64,000 nucleotides of DNA from Symsagittifera roscoffensis (Eukaryota > Xenacoelomorpha > Acoela > Convolutidae). Position 1 is the first letter of the stretch. Each line of letters starts with the position of its first letter. Below, one piece after another: positions 1-10,989 of the stretch. Made by a program: the position numbers and the translations under genes. The stretch covers positions 63,273,253-63,337,252 of the forward strand of contig NC_087062.1 of assembly GCF_963678635.1 (NCBI RefSeq), given 5' to 3'. The notes under the pieces were generated by a model. The model searched no databases. It was not told the origin of the DNA and saw only the letters and a program-made list of their open reading frames with translations.

Positions 1-430
1 AGGTAAAGATTTTTTCAGCTTGAAATCTAAAAATTAAATTCCTTTTTCGAAACTAGAAATCGTTCACGTTTTTTCGCGCCATTTTCACGTTCGTATTTGG
101 AGAGTGCTATTTACGCCACTTTCAGCAGATGTATTTCAATTGAACTCAAAAAATGCATATATACCTAAGGCCATACATAAACGCATCAATATGTATGAAT
201 GCACATCTGTAGTTATTAGAAGAGACTTTTCCTAACAAAATTTTAAAAAAAAACAAAAAAAAATCAGCAAGACCTATAAAAAGAGTCTTCACTACGTTCA
301 TTACTCTTTAAAAAGCAGATTTTGGATAAGGTGTGTGAAAAGTGAAAGAGTTGAGAAATACATCCAACCTTTCAATGGACGAAGAAACGGGAAGCGAAAT
401 ATCACTCGCTGTTTTCTTCAAACATTTTTT
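1..430. repeat. AT-rich dispersed repeat, no gene seen
   Basis: No coding signal. Positions 60-205 resemble 3595-3760: both have CGTTCACGTTTTTTCG, then a GGAGAG(T/C)GCT stretch and a CATAxATGCxTC-like region. The phrase TCTTCACTACGTTCATT at 284-300 recurs at 3257-3273. These look like copies of one old dispersed repeat of unknown class. Positions 431-740 hold only AT-rich sequence with another partial copy around 635-690. Confidence 0.45.
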
Positions 431-740
431 CCGGTTTTCGAAATGTTAATTCATGAACATAGCCAACTGACACTTTGAAAAGAGCGATGAACACAAGGGA
501 ACAAAAAATTGACTTGTTTAAAAAAAACAATTCGAACTTGAAAAAAATATATATATGCCCTACAATTTTTGACCAAGGTTTTTTTTGGTAAAAACAACCT
601 AATTTGAGAAAATTGAATCAAAAGGTAAAATTTTTATTCAGCTGAGAAATTTGATAACTAAATTCCATTTTTGAAATTAGAAGTCGATCACGTTGTTCGT
701 TACCTTTACACTTTGCTGTTCGATTTTTGCTGTTCAGCAA

Positions 741-1080
741 AAGCGTTTGATAAGCAATTTACAAATGCTAGGAATCATGCATCCGACAGGTTATTCAAGA
801 AAACTTATCAAAATTTCTTCCCTCGACAAACTGAACAAGCCATTGCGGATAGAAAACCCTCACGAACACTCGTTCAGCATGGTCTATAACATGAACCCAA
901 CTTCCACATCAAGCGTTTGATAAGCAATTTACAAAAGCTAGGAATCATGCATCCGACAGGTTATTCAAGAAAACTTAAAAAATTGCAAAAATTTCTCTCC
1001 TCGACAAACTGAACAAGCCATTGCGGATAGAAAACCCCTCACGAACACTCGTTCAGGATGGTCTTTGTAATGTCCACATC
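741..1080. repeat. Tandem duplication, two 170-bp copies
   Basis: Copy 1 is 741-910 and copy 2 is 911-1080. Both begin AAGCGTTTGATAAGCAATTT and continue nearly identically through the CCGACAGGTTATTC and GCGGATAGAAAACCC blocks, ending in TCCACATC. Short in-frame stretches across the copies are not maintained and look accidental. The block sits directly upstream of the LINE remnant and may derive from its 5' part. Confidence 0.75.
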
Positions 1081-1159
1081 AAACTTCTCGGTCCTCTTGC
1101 ATTTGATTACTTGACCTATTCATTTAACGATGCGCTGTTTGATAATATTATCCACTATG

Positions 1160-2640
1160 TGGAAAAATTCCAAGGTAATCCTCCTGCCCGAACCTGAAAA
1201 GGACCAAAAAATTTTCAAATCCCACAGGTCTTTTTCACTTTTGTGCCTGCTGTCAAAATTTTAGAGAGGCTCATCCATCCTTTTTTACCAAAGCATCTCC
1301 CAAATGACACACCAACAAGGGTTCCGGCCATTCCACTACACAACAACCGCTCTCTCCGCCCTTGAATTTCTTGATCACCGATGGCTTTTAATGCTGCTTA
1401 CGTACTGTTCTCGCTACGTATTTGATAAGGTATGTCATAGAACACAAGTGGAACTCATTCATGACACACCTCTGCCACGAGGTATAGTTCGCTGGCTCAG
1501 CAACTATTTATGTAGCCGACAAACGACAACCATTTTTAACAGCCAAGAATCCTCCCATAGAATTTTTCACTGTGAATTTCCTCAGGTTTCTGTTTTATCA
1601 CCGACTCTTTCTAACTTTTATGTCCATGAAACCCCTCCGTCCCCCGAATATGCTGATATCTCAACTCAAACGACGATTATTTCCACCCCTTCGCCCAAAG
1701 CCCCAAAATCGAGGCAGCATCGCAGTCACTAAAGGTTATCTGCACCATCTTTTAAATTTATCACCTCCAGTAGCCTAGCATTCGCGTCCTCTAATGGATC
1801 AGTTACCTTGCTTTCGTCCTACAACAAAGATTTTAACAAAACTGTTTTTAAACAACGAGCATCTCCCTCTTAACACAAATCGAGGTCTGGCGAGAGGATC
1901 GTCGAAGTATAGGAGTCTTGAAAGCGTAAGAAGGTTCCTCTTGGGGTCTAAAGAAACCCTACTTCAAAACTAAATAGACTGAATTCGGCCTGTTTTAGAT
2001 TATGCCTCGACGGGCTGGGCGCACGCCACCAGCAAAAGTTCTACTCACCTGCAGGTTAAACAAAATCAAGCCCTCCGTTTATTCACTGGCCAAATCTTTA
2101 GAGCTGAACTGCCCACCTGCACAGTGAAGTCGGGATTCTGAAAGTTCTAAGCCACAATTCCCTTCTCGGTTTTTAACTCCACATACCGTTCGGCATCACG
2201 CAAATGTATTTTAATACTCTGAACCCCAACCCCACGTCAAGTTCCACAACCCAATTTAATTGCTTTTAAGATGACACAGATTCTCTTTTAACCGATTAAA
2301 TCCGTCACTAAATCTTTGCGACTCAAGAAAAAGTTGCCACTTCTTTCGTTTTTAACCTCTACAAGTCCCTTCTAAAACAAAACGATACTAACCTCCTAAC
2401 TAAATTCCCAGCAGAAAACCCTCTCTCAAAAATATGTCTTCCAACTCCAAACACCCACCCCTCTGAGAAGTCCCTTCCCAGAACCAACCGCTGTAAGCTT
2501 CCCCAACTTCGGTCTGTTACAGTCGGCGTTTGAACACTTACCTTGCCCGCTTAGACAACAAAGCTTCCCCACTTTGCCTTAACTGTCTCTTGCCCTACAC
2601 TAGTTGCCATATTTTCAAATCCCTCCTCTTTTACTCCAGT
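1160..2640 (+). pseudogene. Degenerate non-LTR retrotransposon, reverse-transcriptase end
   Basis: This is the RT half of a LINE of the Jockey/CR1 type. Conceptual translation with frame changes shows the family motifs in order: a PEPEKD-like block near 1185; QGFRPFHYTTTALSAL from 1313, the usual QxGFRPxxST box; LPRGIVRWLSNYLCSRQT near 1474-1530; PQVSVLSPTLSNFYV near 1580-1620, equivalent to the PQGSVLSPxLFN box; a weak YAD near 1650; RPVLDYASTGWAHA near 1990; and QNQALRLFTG near 2065. Near 2525-2620 comes an RRLNTYLARLDN segment followed by C-x2-C, typical of the C-terminus. Many stops and frameshifts make it non-functional. Family membership is clear, clade is not. Confidence 0.75.
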
Positions 2641-2649
2641 AGACCTGTG

Positions 2650-3229
2650 GTTAAGGCCGGTGGAAGTACCGAAATTCCTTAGCAAGGAGACGGATGAGCT
2701 GAACCCTGCCAGAAAAGGGCTAAAGAAAGTAAGAAAGAATAGAGAGCAATGTAAGCAGGCCAATCCAAAACACTTATTCCAACCCAAAGGGAGGCGGAGT
2801 CTCGCAACACTTGTGATTAATCATAAAAACAGCTTAGTGAGCTAGCGGCTAGAAAATGAGAGGAAAATGATTTAAGAAAAAAATGATTTTAATGAGCGCA
2901 AGAGTTTTGAAAATTTCTTAAATACATCTCCATAAACTTTAAGATGATCTCCAGATAATGAAAGAATCGAAAACAAAACATTTCAAATAACAATTACCAA
3001 CGTTGATTGAGCTTCGAAAATAATTACCGAGCGGCAACTAAGCCGACAAAACTTGGAGACGCCCGTTGAGTTCCTAAAAAATTTTAGCTACTTAATCTCA
3101 AAAATTTAAGCCTCAACCCTCCCGTAACACACAAAAGCGCACAAAGTATTGATGACCTTACGGCCCAATAAAAGGTCTTTAAGTCGACATAAGATTTTTA
3201 AAAAACCATTTAAGCGGAAAAAACTTTGG
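2650..3229. other. AT-rich stretch with no gene seen
   Basis: I find no domain, splice-consistent exon or strong repeat here. Short open stretches on either strand have low-complexity Lys/Asn/Phe composition expected of AT-rich DNA. Confidence 0.4.
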
Positions 3230-3765
3230 AAACAAATCATCACGACTTATATACAGGTCTTCACTACGTTCATTGATACTGAATTATTCGGAATCAGATT
3301 GTAACAAATCGAATAGAGTTGAAGTTTCAAAAGTAGACAAGCTCAAAACATAGCCAACGGAAAGATAAAAAAACTTTAAATTAACAAAGATCCCGAAAGA
3401 AAATTCAATTTTAAAAAAACTTCAACTTACGATAAAAAAAGGAAAACAGGTTAAATATCTTTAAATTTCAAGAACAATTTCTGATTATCACTTCTGTGAT
3501 AATGTTAATCCAATTTAAGAAACTGGATCAATGGAGTAACATTTTATTCCGCTGAGAAATTTTAAAACTAAAATCAATTTTCGAAACTTAGAATTCGTTC
3601 ACGTTTTTTCGTACCATTTCAGCTTTCGTAGTTGGAGAGCGCTGTTTACCTAATTTTAGAAGATAAATTTAAAAGGAACTCAAGAAGCACATTTTACCTA
3701 AGTGCATTCATAGATGCTTCTCTATGTATGGACGCACTTCTCTAACACAGAGGTGAAGCTTTGCT
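3230..3765. repeat. Second copy of the dispersed AT-rich repeat
   Basis: Positions 3257-3273 and 3595-3760 match 284-300 and 60-205, in the same orientation but with different spacing. The shared phrases are TCTTCACTACGTTCATT and CGTTCACGTTTTTTCG. A third partial copy of the beginning lies near 4160. No coding capacity is apparent, and the element type is unknown. Confidence 0.4.
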
Positions 3766-3865
3766 TCGCAAACACTAGCGAGAACACGACGAAGAACAGC
3801 TCTATTAAGGACAAAACGAAAAAGTAGAAATAAGCCTCGAAACAGTAAAAATTCGGCTAGATCTC

Positions 3866-3936
3866 GGAATTGCTCTCTAATGAACTGCGACCTAGAGATT
3901 ACGAGTCTCACGCACGAACCACTCAGATCCCGACGC
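3866..3936 (-). repeat. tRNA-Thr(CGT)-derived sequence, probable SINE head
   Basis: Read on the minus strand this has an A-box-like ATCTGAGTGGTTCGTGCG. An anticodon arm follows, GAGA-CTCGTAA-TCTC, whose 7-base loop has the anticodon CGT. Then comes AGGTCGCAGTTCATTAG, which resembles a threonine tRNA T-arm with a damaged B box. The acceptor stem does not close, so it is not a working tRNA. Similar B-box-like strings near 4360-4385 and 6780-6810 on the same strand suggest a SINE family. Confidence 0.4.
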
Positions 3937-4865
3937 TTAACAAGTCACAAACAATAGCCACAAATAAAGCAGAGAACAGATGCTATAAAATTTCCAATGC
4001 TACAGATCGTGATTATAGCAAATAAGTGAAAATGTTTATCAAACAGTTTTATTTGCGAGATAGGTTAGAAAAAAGAAAATTCATACTAATACACTACGTT
4101 GTTGGCTAGTGTAATTATTAGAGCATGTTAGACTTTTTCCTGAAAAATGAAAAAAAAAAATCAACAAGACCTGCAAGTGAAAACACTTCAATCGTTTACA
4201 TTTAAAAAGGATCTGTTAGTTTTTTTTTTAAAAAAAAAGGACAGAGTTGACACAGAGTTATCTAGGAAGAAATATTGCGTTATTTTGTTAAAAATGTACA
4301 TAAAAAAGTATGTTCCGATTTGATAACGCTTGCTCCTCGAAGCGAATAAACGCGGGTCAGGGGTAACTCGAATCCCAGTCCTTACGATCGCAAGACACGA
4401 GGAAAAGTCTAGTTCTTCCCTACAAGTACACTTGCTTCCGCAAATGAACTGTAAAACTGAGGATATGCCATTGAAACTTCGTAAGAGCCAACTACTTAAA
4501 AATAATTGCATTTTAAACTAATTTTTAAGCTAAGTTTTCTTTAAGAATCCTCTAACTTCGCGCTGTTGTATCAACTAAAACAAATTTAAAATGAGCCCTG
4601 ATTATATCAAGAATTGTAGAAAGGTGAATTTTCTATGACAAAATTGTTTTCAGTAAAACCCAAAATCAGCGGCTACACCATTCGAGCATCAATAATTTGG
4701 TTTATGTTATATCCACGAAAAATTAGCAGAAACTTACTATCTCGCAAGTTCTTTAACTTTGTTATTCAACATTCAATTTATTTTACAGTGTTAATTATAA
4801 TTTCTAACATTGATGTTAGCTATTCTTAGAAATGTGGGTACTTCTTAGAAAAACACTTCGCTTAC

Positions 4866-4970
4866 AACTGTTTGCAGATTGAATATCATTCCGCTTTTTG
4901 AACTCTTCAACGTGATGTAATCACGTATGGGAAGCTCAGAACCCAACTTGGCGTCGAGAAAGTTGGAAAA
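4866..4970 (-). CDS. Possible exon downstream of the BRCT exon
   Basis: A 105-bp open stretch on the minus strand is bounded by an acceptor (CATGCCAG, AG at 4971-4972) and a donor (GTAAGC starting at 4865). It encodes 35 residues of ordinary soluble composition, including ELPIRDYITLKSS and SGMIFN. Its phase (0/0) does not match the phase-1 end of the BRCT exon at 5133. It therefore needs another exon between, belongs to a different isoform, or is false. The SGMIFN end is weakly like the start of a second BRCT repeat. I treat it as tentative. Confidence 0.3.
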
Positions 4971-5132
4971 CTGGCATGTTTTTTTTTCAATAGTTAACTG
5001 TTAGTTGGTTATTTTCGAAAACAACATACAATATGCCAACCCCGTCTCGCGTTATTCTAGCATATTTATAAGAAAAAAATATCAACTTGAAGACTCAAGA
5101 CTACCATGCCTACAGATGCGTGTACAACTTAC

Positions 5133-5309
5133 AGGCTAAATCCACAATCCAGAGGCCCTTGGATACAGCTTCGAGGTACTTCAGGGTCCTTTGACACGCC
5201 CTCCTCCCTCCACTCTCTGAATCTGGTACCCTCTTTACTACCAGATGTGTCGTCTGGTCAGTCACCTGCTTCCCACAAACCCCACCCAGTTTTTTGCACA
5301 CCGACTTCA
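5133..5309 (-). CDS. BRCT-domain exon (BRCA1/BARD1-like)
   Basis: This minus-strand exon of 177 bp lies between acceptor GCTTACAG (AG at 5310-5311) and donor GTAAGT starting at 5132, phase 1 on both sides. It encodes most of a BRCT domain. A helix VKSVCKKLGG is followed by the strand TTHLVV, then RTLKYLEAVSKGLWIV. The last block carries the invariant Trp and the RTLKY...GxW pattern seen in the first BRCT of BRCA1 and BARD1. BRCT domains bind phosphopeptides in DNA-damage signalling. It sits ~2.2 kb downstream of the exon ending at 7528, which stops in phase 0, so one further exon is needed to connect them. Assignment to the same gene is inference from strand, spacing and typical composition; the domain call is strong. 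Confidence 0.75.
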
Positions 5310-6033
5310 CTGTAAGCTTAAACGTACAAAATAATGATACTAAACTGAACAGCAAAAGGCATGCTTTAAACACAATTATGCCAATGTATATAAGCGCAAA
5401 TAAACTTAGTTTATCAATCATATGTAGAGTTTGAAAATGTATCTCATGCTTTATTTTATTGTTTCCATATATACAAAACTTCGGTCAAAGGTTTAATTTA
5501 TCCCATTGACCATAATAAAGTTTTATCACTTTGTATGATTTAAACCAAATTATTAGTATTTGAGACACCATAATATCGGTAAATACACAGAGGCGAAGCG
5601 GCGCTTTGCAAACTTCCGGTACAATTAAAAAAAATGCATTGCAAGATATTGAAAGTCACATTTTTAGAAAATACAGCAGAAAAAATAAATCGATAAAATT
5701 TTATCTACAAAAATTTCATATCTTTGGTTCAGATGACGTTCGTAAAGAGCCGTAGCAAGCAATGACAATCAAAAAACGAGCGTCAAATAAGGCTAAAAAT
5801 AACTTGGTCGACCCTCATTGAGCCGAAAACGAAACTAGAGTTTAAAAAAATCAGGTTATATTTATAAAATCAAATTTTAAGAACCATCACACATCCCGCT
5901 GTTTTTATAGAACGTTATTCAAAAAAAAGAGTCAAAAAATCAACTTTTTGAACTTTCTGAGGGGTGGAACTTTCTGTGGAGTGCCGGAAAAAATTGGTCG
6001 TAGCCACTTATGCGGGGAAGTTTCCACAACCCG

Positions 6034-6112
6034 TGCTTTTTATTGGACCCAAAATATCAGATTTGTGATGGGTGCTTTTTATTGAACCCAAAATTTCAGA
6101 TTTGGGATGGTA
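6034..6112. repeat. Short tandem duplication (~40 bp x 2)
   Basis: The string TGCTTTTTATTGxACCCAAAAT, followed by a TCAGATTTGxGATGG block, occurs twice back to back. No coding role is seen; open frames across it on both strands are chance products. Confidence 0.6.
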
Positions 6113-6327
6113 GTTTTCGAGAAAAAAAATCCAACACAGGAGAAGAGGAGTTTCGCACCACTTGCGATAAAAACATAAAAAGCCGAAATGAAAGATGTTC
6201 AAAAAGAACTCGTTCATAAAAAACTTCATATGTCTTGATAGAAGTACATTCCAGGCAAACATGCCAGACATTTGAATTTTAAAACAGCAACAATGGAACA
6301 AAATTCACGAAAAGAAACAACCGACAA

Positions 6328-6720
6328 TCTTTGAGCAGACACAAGTTGAGCCGAAAAAAAATAGGATTTTATATTAAAAAAAAAGTTTAAGGTCCCACCT
6401 TAAACAACACTTGCACTTGCAACTACAATGAAATTTCTTTACAGCACATGGTGAATTAGTGTGTGGCACCTAAGCCAACAATCTTTGAGCTGAAACCACT
6501 TGTACCGAAAAAAAAATAGTTTTTGATTTTACAAGTCCCCCATGAAATTAGAATGAACAGCGATTGCAATTGCAACTACAATGAAAGTTGCTTACAGCAA
6601 AAAAAATCAGTGATGTAGCAAGTAAGCCGACGATCTTTGAGCACACATCACACTTGCAACTTAAATGAAAACCCGTTGCGGCGATTTAGCCGACAAAATT
6701 TGAGCGAACATTCGAAAAAC
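6328..6720. repeat. Imperfect tandem repeat, ~145-bp unit, 2.6 copies
   Basis: Units start near 6334, 6479 and 6631 with a CAATCTTTGAGC-like string. They continue with a CCGAAAAAAAA block and end with GCAACTACAATGAAA followed by a TTACAGC. The third unit is partial and rearranged. It lies in the presumed intron region between the BRCT exon and the exon ending at 7528. The rest of 5310-7527 is AT-rich, and I could not find the missing coding exon in it. Confidence 0.6.
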
Positions 6721-7527
6721 CAAATATGCATTTTTCTTTCAAAATTTTTTTTCCAATTTCCTTGATACTGAAAAACAAGGTCCGGTCACGACTCAAATCC
6801 AGACCTTAGGGCAACTGATTTAACTCCAGGACAAGGGGGAAGCAACCTGAAGATGTTAAGAGAAGAGAAGTAAGAAGTCAGCTGCATAGTCAGCAAGTGA
6901 TTCAACTGATTTTGCTAGTTGTTAGCTAGAAAAAAGTATATATTCCAGTTTCATAACGCTTGCTAATCGCAAGCTTAATAAACTGTCGAAAATTCCTCCC
7001 ACACAATTTTTAAAGGCTGTGGAAAGGTAAATTGGTAGAACGAGACAAGTGAATTATGCAGGAAGGCAGAAGAGAGATCGGTCTTTTTATTGGAACCATT
7101 GTTTTGAAAATCGGTGATGAATTTTTTAGAACCAATAAAGTTTTCGAAAAATCTTCCAAAGCCTATCAAAAAAATCAAAAACCAAATCCCATACATTTTC
7201 AAAATAACTGTTTTTATCAAACAGGAACTGCTAGATTTAGAAAATTTTAAAAAAAACGAAGCGTTGAAAAGAAACTGACTGAAAAAAATAATTTGCATTT
7301 GAAAAAAAAAACTGAAAATCAGCCGACAGAAATGAGGACGAAAACCAAAAATCCAAAAAATCAACATTTTTTCAATGCATATGTTTGAAAAACTAATTAC
7401 TACCTCAAATGAATTAGGAAGTAGTTTTATTTGAATTTTCAAGAAATTGAGCATGTCTGCTTAATTTGTGTAGAAGTTGAAATGATTGAAGGATATAATT
7501 TTACCATTATCATAAAGCAACACTTAC

Positions 7528-8369
7528 CATTTCTTTCTTCTCCAAAGATGACATAGACAACACTACTTTCCTCATGACATGTTCCTCGCCAATCACACTC
7601 TGCTGCTCAACCGGCGGCGTCTCTTCATGGCGTACGTTTCTCGCGTAAGGCGTCTGGTTTCGTTCTACTTGACACGGTTGACTTGTCAAATTTTTCTCCG
7701 TGAACACCTTTGAGCTGTTTAAATCAACATTTTCTTCCACTTTGTCGCAATTAGTTACTGCTGTATCAGCATCATTTACCATTTTAATCTTTTCGTTCTT
7801 TTTCGTTTTTTCGGACACACTTTCATCTAATAAGAGAAAAGACGAAATAAATGCTGAGTCACCAAGAGCTTGATCTTCGTTTTCAACGGTTGCAATTTCT
7901 ACGTTATTTGTCCGTATTTCACTTTCAGCTTGATTCATGCCTTCTGCTGCCATAAACAACGAGTCAAAACTACTCGAAAAGACTTCGTTCGGGGTATCTT
8001 TTGTCTCATTGTCAACTTTGCTTCTTTTCTGGTGTATTTTTTCAGAACATCCTGAAACGTCAGTGGCTCGTTGCCTCTTAGTAGCCCTCTTCGGGGGTGT
8101 CATTGACTGCATGGTGTTCCCTTTAATTGGAGAAGCACCAGAATTACTACTGACTTGTTTCTTCAACTTCGCCAACGCACTCTCCCTGGGAGAAGCCTGC
8201 GATTCGACTTCAGCTGCGCTTGTAGTGGGTTGTGGCGTCCTCTTTTCATTTATCTTTTTCTTCGTTTTAGGTGTTGCCTGTGTTTGCAGAAAAGATATAA
8301 CACTCGCCTGTGATTTCTCAATTTCGGGTTCTCTCGAGGCAGTATACGTAGGATATTCCAACTGAGTAG
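7528..8369 (-). CDS. Ser/Lys-rich exon of the zinc-finger host gene
   Basis: The exon runs from acceptor GGTGTTTCAG (AG at 8370-8371) to donor ATG|GTAAGTG (GT at 7527-7526). It begins with two bases that complete the phase-1 codon left by the exon ending at 8702, so the two read through without a break. It encodes ~280 residues with no recognised fold. The content is long Ser/Thr/Lys/Glu-rich disorder, basic patches such as PKTKKKINEKR and PPKRATKRQR (nuclear-localisation-like), and acidic Glu/Asp runs. This composition is common in the central part of nuclear scaffold and damage-response proteins. The 332-bp intron upstream contains a small foldback repeat and a C11 run. Confidence 0.7.
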
Positions 8370-8549
8370 CTGAAACACCAGTTTTTTCTTAATTTCAAAT
8401 AATATAATCCATTATTTACCTCAGTTAACGAGATAAACTGTATTTCTCTATTTTATAACCTGTATAGCATAATTATTGGCATCGTTTCACCCTGAGTGTT
8501 GACTGAAAAATCTGGGCTCATGTGATCAATCCCCCCCCCCCTTAATAGA

Positions 8550-8673
8550 CCAAGTGAACAATCTTCCCCTGAATTGAATAGCAAATTGGAAACTATGCTC
8601 AAATCTGATTGGCTGAAAAATATTACTTTCACCAAGTGAACAACCTCCTCTTAAATTGGATTGTTCACTTGGT
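8550..8673. repeat. Intronic foldback repeat
   Basis: ACCAAGTGAACAATC at about 8550-8564 is matched by its reverse complement at 8659-8673, with a third direct copy at about 8632-8646. The 124-bp segment looks like a small MITE-type palindrome inside the 332-bp intron. A run of eleven C lies just upstream at 8530-8541. Confidence 0.5.
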
Positions 8674-8701
8674 ACAAAATCTGCAGCATATTTCAACTTA
8701 C

Positions 8702-10075
8702 AGACAGCAGGCTGATTGTTGGATGCCATGTCCTTCAAAGACTCCACAAAGAAACTCTCATTCAGCACTAATTCATTCACACTTCCCCCTATTGCGCTCT
8801 CGTTCAAATAATCCGGCTTTTCGTCGCTCATTAACTGCTGCGTCAAAGTTTTTAAGTCCTGCAAATCGGCTTTGAGACCTGATTTCTTTACACTCGGGGC
8901 AATATGAACTTCGTTATTATGATTATTATTATTATTAGAAACATCACTGGCATTAAATCGCATTAATTCTTCGGTCATTGCTTCAGAATCTGTAGTCCTT
9001 CTAGAATTATCAGTTTGAGCTGCAACATCTTGACCCCATTTTAGGTCAACTGTTGACGTCTCCTGATTGAATCTATTTTCTTCCGTTTCAGTTTGACATT
9101 GCATGTTCCTCGTCTTAACAGACGCTTGGACAAACTTCTTCTGATATTGCACACTTGTCTGAGTTTGTACAGTAATTGCAGTCTTCGCGTTCTGGTCAAA
9201 ACTAACATTGTTTTGGTTATTCTGCGCGCACTTACAAATGCATCGTTTCATGGCTTCTCGACTCTCTTTGAGCAACTCTGAAATGTCTTCTCTTAGTTGT
9301 TCCAGATATTCAATATCTTTGGCATGAGTCACTTTTGCAACAGTCGCCGGACTGAAACTCTGAGCGGTAACAGATTTTCTTTTATCATGAGTGTTATGAC
9401 TGTTATTAATATTTTGATTATTATTATGATCATCATTATTATGATTATTATTATCATGATTATGATTATTATTACATCTACTCGTATTTTGAGAAATTTC
9501 TTTGATAGGAGCATTGTTATTCGTGGACTTGAGAATAGATACAACAGAAACAGATGGCTCTACCTTGTCGAGGACACTGATTTCACAAGTGCCCTTAGGG
9601 CTTTCCAAATCTTTCGTTGGTGTTCTAATATCAAAGCTAGGAGTAACTTTCTCTTTCAACTGCATTTCCGTTTCCGGCAAATTACAGGAAGACTTTTTCG
9701 AATTTCTTCGCAGTTGTGCAGTGCGCCGTTTGGCGGTAATTAATTTGACATTATGTTCACTGGTCAAACTATCTTCTGATGAGTCGGAATTCAGAGACCG
9801 GGATCCATTTACGGAAGATCTCTCATCTGAAGTATTCGTTGAGTCGGCGGAACTATCGCGGGGAAAAGCTTGCTGCGTACAGAGATTTAAATCGCTACGC
9901 TCGATTCTTGAGAACTCCTCGTTCAACTGAATATGTTCTTTAATCGGTATTTGATGTCGAATTGTGGGTTTGAGACTCTCATTTTGGTGTTTCTCGTTCA
10001 TATGTTTTGTTAGGTTCCTCTCTAACACATAGGTTTTATTGCATACTTGACACGTGAATTTCGTTTCCTTCATGT
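8702..10075 (-). CDS. C2H2 zinc-finger exon of the host gene
   Basis: This is a 1,374-bp exon. The acceptor CGCTTTCAG ends at 10076 and the donor GTAAGT starts at 8701. It opens with a single classical C2H2 finger, FTCQVCNKTYVLERNLTKHM then NEKH. A long low-complexity region follows, with Asn/His runs coded by ATT/ATG triplet repeats near 9405-9480. A predicted short coiled coil, KDIEYLEQLREDISELLKES, is followed by a Cys-rich CICKC. The end has an Asn/Glu/Ser-rich segment, LNESFFVESLKDMA. Phase 1 at both ends matches the exon at 19461 and the exon at 8369. If translation starts here, the first ATG is two bases into the exon, but the in-phase upstream exons argue that it is internal. Likely a nuclear DNA- or chromatin-associated protein; not identified further. 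Confidence 0.75.
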
Positions 10076-10124
10076 CTGAAAGCGAACAGAATATTTTCAA
10101 CTCAGATATGGCAATTTAGTCAAT

Positions 10125-10362
10125 GTTACGACCATTGAAAATGGGGAAGAACTTTGTATTCGGGTGTTTTAGCTTTCTTTTTTCAACTTTTTGTGTTTTC
10201 CGCATAAAATCAAGTACCACAATTAATCATCGGACAGTGTTGAGCGATATATCGTATTAAAGCCCTTTTAGTCGTGATTCTAACGACATTGAAAAACTTC
10301 CAAGTGTCGAGAAAAACCGGTTTGAATTTCAGATTTTTCGTCTATTTTCGAGCGCGTAAAGC
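10125..10362 (+). repeat. Left arm of a ~230-bp inverted repeat pair
   Basis: It begins GTTACGACCATTGAAAATGG and contains CATCGGACAG, CGACATT and TCGAGAAAAACCGG. The reverse complement of 19075-19299 follows it block by block, at my rough estimate 70-75% identity. The pair lies just inside the 9.4-kb intron and encloses the LINE debris, so it may be the terminal inverted repeats of a large DNA transposon. I see no clear target duplication beyond AAT on both sides. Confidence 0.6.
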
Positions 10363-10933
10363 AATCGAGTAACGTTTGTGTTATATGAAAATTAGCACTT
10401 TAGTCGAAAAAATTTAATTTCACTAAAAAAAACTAACATTTTTCTATATTTTTATTTGTTTCTTTATAGAAGACAGTTGAAGCCGTTAAGCTTAATTCGC
10501 TAAATTTCTACGCGTTCGTATAGTTGCACAAACACACGACGTTCAAATTCAGACACTGACTTGAAAAAAAAAATCTAGGATTGTTGTCGCAACGCAAAAT
10601 TGAGCTATTTGCACAGCAACCGGATATCCTTGTTTGGTCTTGATCTTAATCGTTTTTTCTTAGTAATTTAAAACTATTGTAAATATTAGCACAAAAACTC
10701 AGATGAAAGACTACTAAAGTATTAGTTCAAAACGTTTTCAACGTAACAGAGCTTCGCACGCACCACTTGCCATCAGTGGCGGATTTAGGGGCTTTTCTGA
10801 CCATTTTTTTTCAAAAAATTGCCTGTGGCGCGAAAATTCTGGTCTTTACAGTGTTCTGATAGTGCTCAGAAAACCCTAGATTCTCCCCTGCTTTCGATAG
10901 AAAATGGATGACTCTCATCTCTTAAAGTTCTAG
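10363..10933. other. Intronic AT-rich sequence, nothing recognised
   Basis: Between the left inverted repeat and the LINE palindrome I see no coding segment, RNA gene or repeat. Confidence 0.4.
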
Positions 10934-10989
10934 AAATTTAGTAGCCAGGGATTTATGTCCCAAAAGTTGGTCTGATTGATTTTGAGTCA

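Noticed and set aside
6975-7454. 159-codon Phe/Ile-rich open frame on the minus strand
   Set aside because: Composition is that of random AT-rich DNA; no domain, no splice-compatible ends and no start context.
8526-8701. Extension of the zinc-finger ORF past 8702
   Set aside because: A GTAAGT donor at 8701 and an in-phase acceptor at 8370 show this part is intron; it also contains the foldback repeat and a C run.
9329-9743. Ile/Met-rich open frames over the ATT/ATG triplet repeat
   Set aside because: They are alternate frames of the Asn/His-coding triplet repeat inside the zinc-finger exon.
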